A stretch of 64,000 bases of DNA. Source: Aureivirga marina. GTDB lineage: Bacteria > Bacteroidota > Bacteroidia > Flavobacteriales > Flavobacteriaceae. The notes beneath the pieces are model-generated. The model saw nothing but the letters and a program-made list of their open reading frames with translations. It was not told the DNA's origin and made no database searches. Location of the stretch: assembly GCF_015767265.1 (NCBI RefSeq), contig NZ_JADPIB010000007.1:152438-216437 (forward strand), read 5' to 3'. Below are positions 8,565-17,475 of this stretch, piece by piece. Made by a program: the position numbers and the translations under genes. Position 1 is the stretch's first letter; every line of letters begins with the position of its first letter.

Positions 8565-10751
8565 TTATTTTACAAATAAAAGTTCTCTGTATTTTGTTAA
8601 TGGCCAAAGCTCATCATCAACAATTAATTCTAATTTATCAGAATGATAACGAATTGTATCAAAATAAGGAAGAACTTGATCACAATATGCAGTTGCTTTT
8701 TCTTCGATATCTTCGATTTTGTTTGCAACTTTTCTTGTATCAATCATTTTGCTAATTTGAGAGTTAATTGCAGCAATATGATTTGAAATTTTCTTGATTA
8801 AGATAATTTGCTCTTCTGCATAATTTTCGAAATCATCTTTAAAAATCTTCTTTAATCCAGCTACGTTCTCAATTAAAATGTTTTGGTATTTTACTGCTGT
8901 AGGAATAATGTGATTTCTTGCGATATCTCCAATTACTCTCGATTCAATTTGAATTTTGTGTGTGTAGTTTTCAAGCTCAATTTCATAACGAGCTTCTACT
9001 TCCACTTTATTCATTACATTAATTTCTTCGAATAACTCTACAGCTTTTTCAGAAATTTTTGCTTTTAATGCAGTTGGCGTAGTTTTATTATTACTTAATC
9101 CACGCTTTGCAGCTTCTTTTTCCCAAGCTTCTCCATATCCATTTCCTTCGAAAAGTATATCTTTAGAAGACTTGATATATTCTCTTAAAACATTGAAAAT
9201 TGCATCATCTTTCTTCATGTCTTTTTCATCAATCAATTTGTCAACAGCAATTTTGAAATCTTTTAATTGCTTTGCAACGATTGAATTTAAAACAGTCATT
9301 GGATCTGCACAATTCGACATAGAACCTACAGCTCTAAACTCGAATTTATTTCCTGTAAATGCAAAAGGAGAAGTTCTATTTCTATCACAGTTGTCTAATA
9401 AAATTTCAGGAATTTTACCTACAACATTTAATTTTAAATCTGTTTTTTCTTCTGGTGATAATTTCCCTTTACTAACTCCTTCTAAATCTTGTAAAACTTT
9501 AGTAAGTTGCTCTCCAATAAAGATAGAAATAATCGCAGGTGGCGCTTCATTTGCTCCTAAACGGTGATCATTCGAAGCAGAAGCAACAGTTGCTCTTAAT
9601 AAATCTTCATAAGTATGAACAGCTTTGATTGTATTTACAAAGAAAGTTAAGAATTGTAAGTTACTCATTGGAGTTTTTCCTGGACTTAACAAATTAACTC
9701 CTGTATCAGTAGAAAGTGACCAGTTGTTGTGTTTTCCAGAACCATTTACTCCTTTGTATGGTTTTTCGTGTAATAATACTTTAAAGTTATGACGATTTCC
9801 AACAGCCTGCATCACATCCATCAATAATGAATTATGATCTACAGATAAGTTTGCTTCATCAAAAATTGGCGCTAACTCAAATTGAGTTGGAGCAACCTCA
9901 TTATGACGTGTTTTTGCTGGAATTCCTAAAAGCATACATTCTTGCTCTAAATCAGACATAAATGCCATTGCTCTTCTTGGAATTGTTCCAAAATAATGGT
10001 CATCTAATTGTTGTCCTTTTGCAGCAGAATGTCCTAATAAAGTTCTTCCTGTTAAAATAATATCAGGACGACTTTGTGCTAAAGCAGAATCTAATAAAAA
10101 GTATTCTTGCTCCCATCCTAAAGATGAGTTTACTTTTTTTACATTTTTATCAAAATATTTACAAACTGCAGTTGCATGTTCATCTACAGAACGTAAAGCT
10201 CTTAATAAAGGTGTTTTGTAATCTAAAGCTTCTCCTGTATAAGAAACGAATACAGAAGGAATACTTAATGTAGTTCCGTGAATAAATGCAGGAGAACTTG
10301 GATCCCAAGCAGTATATCCTCTTGCTTCAAATGTATTTCTAATTCCTCCATTTGGGAAACTAGAAGCATCTGGTTCTTGTTGTACTAATTCGCTACCTCC
10401 AAATTTCTCGATAGCCAATCCTCCACCAATTGTCTCAAAAAATGCGTCGTGTTTTTCTGCTGTCGAACCCGTTAAAGGTTGGAACCAATGCGTGTAGTGA
10501 GTTGCTCCCATTGAGATTGCCCATTCTTTCATAGCTGCTGCTACTTGATTAGCTAAAGAACGATCAATTTTATCTCCGTGCTCAATGGCACTCATTACAC
10601 CTTTGAAAGCTTCTTTTGTCAAATATTGACGCATCTTTGTTTCATCGAATACATCGTTTCCAAATAACTCTGAGCGTCTTTTTTCTTCTTTAATAGGAAC
10701 TGGCTTACGATTCAGCGTTTCCTTTAATGCTTGAAATCTTAATTTTGACAT
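8565..10751 (-). CDS. glnN: Glutamine synthetase type III
   Basis: This 728-residue enzyme forms glutamine from glutamate, ammonia and ATP. The length of about 730 residues and motifs such as MGATHYTHWFQPLTGSTAEKHD, HNEVAPTQFELAPIF and NGSGKHNNWS are those of the GSIII (GlnN) family, common in Bacteroidota and distinct from the 450-470-residue GSI. I start at MSKLRFQAL (ATG at 10751). Twelve more upstream codons are open but would run into the leader. Its upstream region contains a perfect inverted repeat that could be an operator. Confidence 0.93.
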   Translation of the reverse strand: MSKLRFQALKETLNRKPVPIKEEKRRSELFGNDVFDETKMRQYLTKEAFKGVMSAIEHGDKIDRSLANQVAAAMKEWAISMGATHYTHWFQPLTGSTAEKHDAFFETIGGGLAIEKFGGSELVQQEPDASSFPNGGIRNTFEARGYTAWDPSSPAFIHGTTLSIPSVFVSYTGEALDYKTPLLRALRSVDEHATAVCKYFDKNVKKVNSSLGWEQEYFLLDSALAQSRPDIILTGRTLLGHSAAKGQQLDDHYFGTIPRRAMAFMSDLEQECMLLGIPAKTRHNEVAPTQFELAPIFDEANLSVDHNSLLMDVMQAVGNRHNFKVLLHEKPYKGVNGSGKHNNWSLSTDTGVNLLSPGKTPMSNLQFLTFFVNTIKAVHTYEDLLRATVASASNDHRLGANEAPPAIISIFIGEQLTKVLQDLEGVSKGKLSPEEKTDLKLNVVGKIPEILLDNCDRNRTSPFAFTGNKFEFRAVGSMSNCADPMTVLNSIVAKQLKDFKIAVDKLIDEKDMKKDDAIFNVLREYIKSSKDILFEGNGYGEAWEKEAAKRGLSNNKTTPTALKAKISEKAVELFEEINVMNKVEVEARYEIELENYTHKIQIESRVIGDIARNHIIPTAVKYQNILIENVAGLKKIFKDDFENYAEEQIILIKKISNHIAAINSQISKMIDTRKVANKIEDIEEKATAYCDQVLPYFDTIRYHSDKLELIVDDELWPLTKYRELLFVK

Positions 10752-11183
10752 TGTAAAAAAAATTAGTTGTGTTGTTTTGTTGCACACAAATTTATAAAAA
10801 AAATCTAAACACCCTATTTTTTTATAGGGTAACTTGTTAATAATGTTATAAAAAATTAATTTTACCCCTGAAAAATGAAGTGTTTATTTTTAAATATGTA
10901 ATTTTAATGAATATTATTTTTACATAAATAAAAGCTATCTTAAACTTTTAAAAGATAACCTTATATAAAGTTATTGAATTTTTAAATAGCTTATTTTAAG
11001 AATATTATAAAATTTAAAATAGTTCATTTTACAATAAAAGAACTTTGAATTTTAGCATAAAATATTTGATTTTCTGTTCGTTAGAATTCTAATTCTTGTT
11101 TATTTTTGTCCTGTTTTAAAGTTTAAAATTTTGGACAAAGCTTTAAATCAAAAACAACAACACACAACACAACTAAAGACATA
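10752..11183. other. Divergent glnN / purK intergenic region
   Basis: This 432-base AT-rich region holds no gene. On the minus strand TAAATTTG (10787-10794) fits the -7 consensus for glnN. ACCCTAT-N6-ATAGGGT at 10811-10830 is a perfect inverted repeat covering the expected -33 position of that promoter, so it is a candidate operator. On the + strand TATTTTTG at 11101-11108 fits the -7 consensus for purK. The stretch 10840-11060 is featureless. Confidence 0.5.
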
Positions 11184-12332
11184 ATGAAGAAATCGTATTT
11201 CTCAACAGATTTTAAACTAGGAGTTCTTGGAGGAGGACAATTAGGAAGGATGCTTTTATCCGAAACTCAAAAATATGATGTATTTACAAGTATTTTGGAT
11301 GCAAGTCCAGATGCTCCATGTGCGAAATTTTGTAATGAATTTGTACAAGGAAGTTTAATGGATTTTGAAACTGTTTACAATTTTGGAAAAACAGTTGATG
11401 TATTAACTATTGAAATTGAACATGTAAATATTGAAGCATTAGAACAATTGGAAAAGGAGGGAAAAACAATTTATCCACAACCAAATGTTTTAAAAACAAT
11501 TCAAAATAAAGGAGATCAAAAAGATTTTTATACAAAAAATGCCATTCCTACAGCTCCATATAAGCGATATGAAACTGTAGAAGATTTAAAAAAGGATTCA
11601 CATGAATTTCCTTTTGTTTGGAAATCTACACAATTCGGTTATGATGGAACAGGAGTAAAAGTTGTTCGAACTGCTTCCGATTTAGAAAATTTACCAGAAA
11701 CACAATGTATTGCAGAGGAAATGATTCCTTTTAAACATGAATTAGCAGTAATTGTTGCGAGAAATGCGAGTGGAGAAGTGAAAACATATCCAGTGGTGGA
11801 AATGGAATTTCACCCAGAAGCAAATCAGGTAGAATATGTAATTTGCCCTGCAAGAATTTCAGATGAAGTAGCGACAAAAGCTCGTGAAATTGCTTTAAAT
11901 GTTGCTGAAGCATTTAATCATGTTGGACTTTTAGCTGTTGAAATGTTTCAAACAGAAGACGATTCCATTTTAGTAAATGAAGTTGCACCAAGAACACATA
12001 ATAGTGGACATTATAGTATTGAAGCTTCTTATACAAATCAGTTTGAACAACATCTTCGAGCAGTTTTAAATTTACCACTTGGAAATACGGAAAGCAAAGT
12101 AGGTGGTGTAATGGTGAATCTTGTTGGAGAGGAAGGTTATTCTGGAAATGTGCATTATGAAAATATTGAAGAAATCATGCAATTAGATGGTGTAACGCCA
12201 CATATTTATGGAAAGAAAATGACAAAACCTTTCCGAAAAATGGGACATGTTACTATTGTAAATAAAGACATCAATAGAGCAAGAGAAATTGCACAAGAAG
12301 TAAAAAAGAAAATTCGTGTGATTGCTGAATAA
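11184..12332 (+). CDS. purK: N5-carboxyaminoimidazole ribonucleotide synthase
   Basis: This 382-residue ATP-grasp enzyme carboxylates AIR at N5 using bicarbonate and ATP. The N-terminal LGVLGGGQLGRML is the pre-ATP-grasp signature. KSTQFGYDGTGVKVV is the ATP-binding loop, and NEVAPRTHNSGHYSIEA is the metal-binding and substrate signature of PurK. It is followed at five bases by an acetyltransferase gene and then by purE, whose product uses the PurK product. Confidence 0.93.
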   Translation: MKKSYFSTDFKLGVLGGGQLGRMLLSETQKYDVFTSILDASPDAPCAKFCNEFVQGSLMDFETVYNFGKTVDVLTIEIEHVNIEALEQLEKEGKTIYPQPNVLKTIQNKGDQKDFYTKNAIPTAPYKRYETVEDLKKDSHEFPFVWKSTQFGYDGTGVKVVRTASDLENLPETQCIAEEMIPFKHELAVIVARNASGEVKTYPVVEMEFHPEANQVEYVICPARISDEVATKAREIALNVAEAFNHVGLLAVEMFQTEDDSILVNEVAPRTHNSGHYSIEASYTNQFEQHLRAVLNLPLGNTESKVGGVMVNLVGEEGYSGNVHYENIEEIMQLDGVTPHIYGKKMTKPFRKMGHVTIVNKDINRAREIAQEVKKKIRVIAE

Positions 12333-12337
12333 GTTTT

Positions 12338-12793
12338 ATGATTGCATTAAAAAGAACAAATTCAGAAAATAAAGATTTCATTTCTTTAGTGAAAAATCTT
12401 GATAAAGAATTAGCTATAAGAGATGGAGATGAACATGATTTTTACCATCAATTTAATGGCATTGATACGATAAAATATGTTGTTTTAGCATATGAAAATG
12501 GAAATCCTTTAGGATGTGGAGCTATTAAACAATATGATTCTAAAACGATGGAAATAAAAAGAATGTTCACGAAATTAGAAAGCAGAGGGAAAGGCGTTGC
12601 TTCAAAAATTCTTTTAGAATTAGAAAAGTGGGCAAAAGAGCTTTCTTTTGAAAAATGTATTTTAGAAACAGGATTAAAACAACCAGAGGCAATTGCATTA
12701 TACGAAAAACAAGGATATAAGGTAATTTCAAATTACGGACAATATGCTGAAGTTGAAAATAGTCGCTGTTTTGAAAAACAAATAAATGATTAA
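12338..12793 (+). CDS. GNAT family N-acetyltransferase
   Basis: This 151-residue protein has the GNAT motif A: hydrophobic strand MEIKRMFTK followed by the acetyl-CoA pyrophosphate loop SRGKGVASKIL (pattern Q/RxxGxG/A). The C-terminal ALYEKQGYKVI is the usual last helix and strand of the fold. It sits between purK and purE with spacings of 5 and 15 bases, so it is co-transcribed with purine genes. Nothing in the sequence identifies its substrate. Confidence 0.85.
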   Translation: MIALKRTNSENKDFISLVKNLDKELAIRDGDEHDFYHQFNGIDTIKYVVLAYENGNPLGCGAIKQYDSKTMEIKRMFTKLESRGKGVASKILLELEKWAKELSFEKCILETGLKQPEAIALYEKQGYKVISNYGQYAEVENSRCFEKQIND

Positions 12794-12808
12794 CAACACA
12801 ACAAAAAT

Positions 12809-13300
12809 ATGGCACAAGTAGGAATAATTATGGGAAGTAATTCAGATCTTCCTGTAATGCAACAAGCAATTGATTTTTTAAAAAGCATTGAAATTGAAAT
12901 AGAAGTAGATATTGTTTCTGCACATAGAACTCCAGAAAAATTAGTGGATTTTAGTAATAATGCACATAAAAGAGGAATTCAAGTAATTATAGCAGGAGCA
13001 GGAGGTGCTGCACATTTACCAGGAATGGTCGCTTCAATGAGTCCACTTCCAGTTATTGGAGTTCCTGTAAAATCTAGAAATTCTATAGATGGATGGGATT
13101 CTGTTTTATCTATTTTGCAAATGCCAGGAGGAGTTCCTGTAGCAACAGTTGCTTTAGACGGAGCTTTAAATGCAGGAATCTTAGCTGCACAAATTATTGG
13201 AGCAAGTGATTCGAAAGTTTTAGACAAAATAATCGCTTATAAAGAAGGCTTAAAACAGAAGGTATATAAAGCGTCTGAGGAAGTGAAAAATATTTCTTAA
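12809..13300 (+). CDS. purE: N5-carboxyaminoimidazole ribonucleotide mutase
   Basis: This 163-residue class I PurE moves the carboxylate from N5 to C4 of the imidazole ring. Motifs: MGSNSDLPVM (phosphate binding), SAHRTPEKL (with the catalytic His), and AGAGGAAHLPGMVAS. The pairing with purK upstream confirms the two-step bacterial route. A terminator follows at about 13392. Confidence 0.94.
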   Translation: MAQVGIIMGSNSDLPVMQQAIDFLKSIEIEIEVDIVSAHRTPEKLVDFSNNAHKRGIQVIIAGAGGAAHLPGMVASMSPLPVIGVPVKSRNSIDGWDSVLSILQMPGGVPVATVALDGALNAGILAAQIIGASDSKVLDKIIAYKEGLKQKVYKASEEVKNIS

Positions 13301-13391
13301 ATATCTGGTTTTCATTTTTATATGTTTAAATAAGTAGTATATTTAAACAGAAATAAATCGTTTGTGGAGACCAGTGTAAAAACTGAAAAAT

Positions 13392-13427
13392 AAAACCTCA
13401 TTGTAATAAAACAATGAGGTTTTTACC
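13392..13427 (+). terminator. Terminator of the purK-purE operon
   Basis: AAACCTCATTG and CAATGAGGTTT form an 11-bp perfect stem with a short loop and a trailing T run. Confidence 0.9.
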
Positions 13428-13484
13428 TTAAAAAGGGTGATTGTGTAATAGAAAAAAAAGAATTACGAATTATAGATTACAACA

Positions 13485-14408
13485 TTAAGCAAAACTTTGA
13501 ATTGCTTCATAAGCATTGTCTTGATATTGTTCATTTTTTAAATCTTGAAATATAACACTTTGATCTATAATAGGCCCTGTAAGAACATTTTCTTTGCTAG
13601 CATAAAACCCACCACTTTCTAAGTTCGGATTGTTAATCCCATCTACAAATCTTTTCGCTCCTTTTGGTAAACTATGAGATAATCCCATTAAAGGCATAAA
13701 TATTGGCATTCCAATATATTTAAACATTATTTTTTGAAGGAAAGGTAAACTGTCAAAACCTTCTGTTCCTCTAGTTCCTCCTGGACTGATACTTAAGAAT
13801 TTTATGTGAGGATATTTTCTTGCCATAGAAGACATCCATAATGTTCCTCCATATTTAATCACTCCATAAACTTGAAGCGCATCAAAATCACTTCCGAAAT
13901 ATTGCCCATTAAATACATTTCTAAACTCTTCTATTGATGAGGTTTTTAAATCTGGACGTTTCATTCCTGTTTTCTTAATTCCTCTAGCAGCTTCAGAACT
14001 TGCAAAAAGAACCGTATTTCTTAATTTATTTGCATCTAAAAGTTCATTCACTAAAACAACATGTCCTAAAAGATTTATTGCCGTTATAGTAGTTACACCA
14101 TCTTTTGTTAATGCTCTCGGAGTTTTCCCTCCAACACCTCCTGCATTTAAAATGATTGCATCAATTGGTTCTTTTAAATTTCTGACTGCTTTTCTTACAG
14201 AATCTGTATCAGAAACATCTAAAATGATAATTTCAAAAATTTTTCTTCCAGTGATTTTTTCTAAATCTTTTTTGGCAATTTCTGCTTTTGCTTTATTTCT
14301 ACAAGCTAGATATATTTTTGTTGTTTCGCTTTTTAATGCTAATTGTCTTGCTGTATCTTTTCCAATTCCTGTATTAGCTCCAGTTATCATTATTACTTTG
14401 TTCATCAC
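13485..14408 (-). CDS. SDR family NAD(P)-dependent oxidoreductase
   Basis: This 307-residue short-chain dehydrogenase has the cofactor motif TGANTGIG at residues 9-16, an NAG motif at about residue 90, Ser near 137 and the catalytic YGVIK (YxxxK). The length and the CRN segment after the second strand resemble the retinol-dehydrogenase/protochlorophyllide-reductase-like branch. The substrate is unknown. It is the last gene of a leftward group with an AraC regulator, a DUF4345-like membrane protein and an SRPBCC protein. The start is ATGATG, so it could begin one codon later. Confidence 0.85.
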   Translation of the reverse strand: MMNKVIMITGANTGIGKDTARQLALKSETTKIYLACRNKAKAEIAKKDLEKITGRKIFEIIILDVSDTDSVRKAVRNLKEPIDAIILNAGGVGGKTPRALTKDGVTTITAINLLGHVVLVNELLDANKLRNTVLFASSEAARGIKKTGMKRPDLKTSSIEEFRNVFNGQYFGSDFDALQVYGVIKYGGTLWMSSMARKYPHIKFLSISPGGTRGTEGFDSLPFLQKIMFKYIGMPIFMPLMGLSHSLPKGAKRFVDGINNPNLESGGFYASKENVLTGPIIDQSVIFQDLKNEQYQDNAYEAIQSFA

Positions 14409-14460
14409 TTTACATTTTAAATTGTTTTGTTGGTTTTAAAGACTTTACTCAAAGAAATTT

Positions 14461-15051
14461 TTAGTTTTTGTATTTCTTTTTAATCTCTTTGAAATTTTCT
14501 TTGTTCACGTTTTCACCCGTGATTACATGATGTTCCACAGCTATTAGATAATTAGAAATATCTTTTTTAAACTGACCCTTTGCAATCCATCCTAAAAAAG
14601 CTGGTTTTGTTCGTAAAACCATTGTCATTGTAAGTTTCGATTGTGTATCTGAAATTTTATCAACATCATAAATTCCATATGTATAATCTGTGTTTAATGG
14701 AATTCCATCTGTTTGATAAATTAATACTTTGAATGTATGATTTTCAGCGTCAAACTCTATCTGTTTTTCCTCTAAATATTTCGTTCCTTTTTCATTATAA
14801 TTACACTTTCTTGTTACATTTTCTCCGCCTGTTATATGACCTTGATTATATTCTGAACTCACAATTTTTGGATGTGAATTTGCAATTGCACCAAAATCTT
14901 CTCCTACAACTTTCCAAACTTTTTCAATAGGTGCATTGATGATTCTTTCCACAGAAAACTTAATCACTTTCTTATCTGTTTTCTGTGCAAAAACTTGCGT
15001 CGTAAAAACAATAAGAATTATGGAAAATCCTATTTTAAATACTGATTTCAT
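14461..15051 (-). CDS. Exported SRPBCC (START-like) family protein
   Basis: This 196-residue protein has a signal peptide (residues 1-22, ending VFAQ) followed by a START/Bet v1-like domain beginning FSVERIINAPIEKVWKVV, the characteristic first strand and helix of the SRPBCC polyketide-cyclase group. Such domains bind hydrophobic small molecules. An exported version next to an SDR enzyme suggests lipid or terpenoid handling, which is inference only. It is 25 bases downstream of the DUF4345-like gene. Confidence 0.75.
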   Translation of the reverse strand: MKSVFKIGFSIILIVFTTQVFAQKTDKKVIKFSVERIINAPIEKVWKVVGEDFGAIANSHPKIVSSEYNQGHITGGENVTRKCNYNEKGTKYLEEKQIEFDAENHTFKVLIYQTDGIPLNTDYTYGIYDVDKISDTQSKLTMTMVLRTKPAFLGWIAKGQFKKDISNYLIAVEHHVITGENVNKENFKEIKKKYKN

Positions 15052-15076
15052 GATTTTGTTTTTAATAATTTTACTA

Positions 15077-15475
15077 CTACTTTTTTGTTTCTCTATATTT
15101 AATGAATAGGATTAATCCAATAATTCCCAATACAAATTCTAATCCTGTAGCTTTTTGTAAACTGTCTACAGGTGTGCCATCTACGACAATACTAATCACA
15201 CGCCCAATTCCTAAACCTAGAAAAAGAATGAATGAAGTTACATTGGAAGTAAATGTTAGTTTTTTATTAAATGCTCCTGAAATTGTCAAAATTCCTATAG
15301 AAAGTACAAGCACACCAAAAGCTCTGACATCGTTCAGTAAATTTACATTTCCACTTACATCAATTGCAGCAGTTGCTTTCATTTCTGCTGGAATAATAAG
15401 TGTAGAACCTCCTATAAATGCGAGAATTACACCCGAAATAATTAGGAAGATTTTTAATACTTTTGAATTCTTCAT
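15077..15475 (-). CDS. DUF4345-like membrane protein
   Basis: This 132-residue protein has four hydrophobic segments (about residues 8-28, 48-65, 76-96, 108-126) and a conserved-looking loop RAFGVLVLSIG, which resembles DUF4345 family proteins. The function is unknown. It lies between the AraC regulator gene (82 bases upstream) and the SRPBCC gene. Confidence 0.65.
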   Translation of the reverse strand: MKNSKVLKIFLIISGVILAFIGGSTLIIPAEMKATAAIDVSGNVNLLNDVRAFGVLVLSIGILTISGAFNKKLTFTSNVTSFILFLGLGIGRVISIVVDGTPVDSLQKATGLEFVLGIIGLILFIKYRETKK

Positions 15476-15557
15476 GATTTTATCTTTTCAATTACATTAC
15501 AAAGTTCCTGAAAAGACATCGGCTGAATTTCTTGTTTCAGCTCAAAAACTTATCATT

Positions 15558-16397
15558 TTAGTTCAAACGATATTCAGAAGGTGTTTTTTTGAAGATTTTT
15601 GCGAAATTTCGATTAAATGTAGCCAAAGAATCGAAGCCAACATCAAAAGCAACATCAGAAATTCGTAGTTCTTTATTCTTTAAAAGCTCAGCAGCTTTTT
15701 CCACTTTTTTCTTTAAAATATATTGTTTTGGACTATCATTAAAAACTTCTTTAAACTTTCTTTTAAAAGAAGAAGTACTTAAATGACAAAGAGTAGCCAA
15801 TTCATCAATAGATAAATTAGCATATAAATTATGTTGAATTGTAGATTTAAATGCAACTTCATTCGGTTTGAAAATTGCAGCTAAAAAATCAAGTTGCGAA
15901 GGAATATCTTGTGATTTTGTAATTAATAAAACAAATTCTTTCAACTTTGTTTTAATCATACTATCATCAGCAAGTTCAGGATTATCTAATAAAATATCAA
16001 TGCTTGCACGATAGTTTTCTAATAATTTGTCTACTTGAATTTGTTTTAAATTATAATCTAAAGTATAATTAGAAGAAGCCAAATCGAATTCAAAAATATC
16101 TTTAATTAGAGAAGGATAAAGAAAAATTCCAACAGATTCAATTTCATTATCACATTGGTTTTTTCGTCCATCAACTGGTTCAAAGAAATAATTCAAACAT
16201 TTGGCTAAAACTCCTTGATTTTTATTTAAAGTCATTAAATGTTCTTGAGAACGAATAGCTACTTCTCCTTTATTTACAAACATGAAACATGCTTCATCTT
16301 CCACATAATGTTTCAATGTTCTGTTGAAATAAGGCATCGAAAGTTTGATAAAAACTACTCGATCTTTGTATGTAATTATTTGTTCTCTAAATTCCAT
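15558..16397 (-). CDS. AraC family transcriptional regulator
   Basis: This 279-residue regulator has an N-terminal sensing domain of about 180 residues and a C-terminal double helix-turn-helix at about 190-278. The first helix pair is LSIDELATLCHLSTSSFKRKF and the second is RISDVAFDVGFDSLATFNRNF, ending in the family signature KKTPSEYR. It is the first gene of a leftward group, so it probably controls the DUF4345-like, SRPBCC and SDR genes. Confidence 0.88.
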   Translation of the reverse strand: MEFREQIITYKDRVVFIKLSMPYFNRTLKHYVEDEACFMFVNKGEVAIRSQEHLMTLNKNQGVLAKCLNYFFEPVDGRKNQCDNEIESVGIFLYPSLIKDIFEFDLASSNYTLDYNLKQIQVDKLLENYRASIDILLDNPELADDSMIKTKLKEFVLLITKSQDIPSQLDFLAAIFKPNEVAFKSTIQHNLYANLSIDELATLCHLSTSSFKRKFKEVFNDSPKQYILKKKVEKAAELLKNKELRISDVAFDVGFDSLATFNRNFAKIFKKTPSEYRLN

Positions 16398-16435
16398 TTT
16401 ACAAATTTAAAATTATTTGAAAAAGATTAAAAATT

Positions 16436-17023
16436 CTAGATTTTATCTATTTTTTGCTCCAGTTCTTCTAAATCAATTTCTTCTTTTTGATATTGAATTT
16501 CTAATAAAAGAATAGTCTCTAAATTTAGTAGTAATTCTTGATGAATCTTTACATGTTTATAATCAGAAGTTTTTTTTAAATTAAAAAGAATATTATAAAT
16601 ATTACTCAAACTTTCTTCTGAAACATTTTTTGTAATTAAATCATTTGAAAGATTTACTTCAAATAAATCTGGATATGGAATCGGATTTTTATCTCTTAAT
16701 TCTTTAAGTCTTTCTTGAACCTTAATAGAGTCATTTTTAATAGTATTTCTTTGTTGATTTAGCTTTTCATTCAAACTTGAAGTGTAATCAGAAGTTTCTT
16801 TTATGATATAAATAGAAGATTGTAAAAGTTTGACAGTATCTTCTTTTTCTTTCTTTAAACTTTCCGAATTTGTAAGTGTAATTGCAAGCCAAACTCCTAT
16901 AAGTGTGGCGATTATAGTTGAGATAAATGAAATAACTTCACTTTTCTTTCCTTTTTTTTGAATGACAAAAAGGAATAAAAAACTTAAGATAAATAATAGA
17001 ATTAAAATAAATGTATGCTTCAT
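16436..17023 (-). CDS. Unrecognised membrane-anchored coiled-coil protein
   Basis: This 195-residue protein has two N-terminal hydrophobic segments (about 4-21 and 31-50), then a Lys/Glu-rich region with coiled-coil character (about 55-105) and a C-terminal leucine-rich acidic helix ending LEELEQKIDKI. I do not recognise a family. It lies upstream of the AraC gene on the same strand and may be a separate unit. Confidence 0.6.
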   Translation of the reverse strand: MKHTFILILLFILSFLFLFVIQKKGKKSEVISFISTIIATLIGVWLAITLTNSESLKKEKEDTVKLLQSSIYIIKETSDYTSSLNEKLNQQRNTIKNDSIKVQERLKELRDKNPIPYPDLFEVNLSNDLITKNVSEESLSNIYNILFNLKKTSDYKHVKIHQELLLNLETILLLEIQYQKEEIDLEELEQKIDKI

Positions 17024-17475
17024 GTGTACTAATTGGAAGTTGTTTTTCTTTTTTCTACGAATATAGATATTTTGTTAGATAAAATGAAAAACTACCCTAT
17101 AGTGTAGTGTTTTACTGGGGAAACTGCAATAGATTTGTATCAGGATTCTAGGAGATATGGGAGAATTTACTAGATAAAAGGTTAAGATAAGCAGTGATTT
17201 GAAATTACGTAAGTTATTTTGGATCACTCTTTCTTTTTGATATAAACCCCATTTTACCATAGGATTTACTTATTGCAATTTTCTTTATCTTCAAAATTAA
17301 TTTTTTTGAGGCAACTATTTAGAAGCCAATGCGTCTTTCTTTTAAGATGTGTTGGTTTCTTTTTTAAATCAAGTTTAAGTTAAGAATTATTTTCAAATTA
17401 TGACAATAAATTTTAAATAAAGAAATTAGTGCTTTTATGAACAAGAAATAATTTATACAATCGAAAAAGTTTAAA
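17024..17475. other. Gene-free region before the + strand receptor gene
   Basis: These 452 bases separate two divergent genes. Short open frames on the minus strand have no family features. I see no exact TAnnTTTG promoter, no strong hairpin and no repeat. Confidence 0.5.

Noticed and set aside
9172..9567. 131-residue + strand open frame inside glnN
   Set aside because: Shadow of the glnN coding sequence on the opposite strand.
17075..17260. 61-residue minus-strand open frame
   Set aside because: No family resemblance, no promoter or ribosome-binding context.
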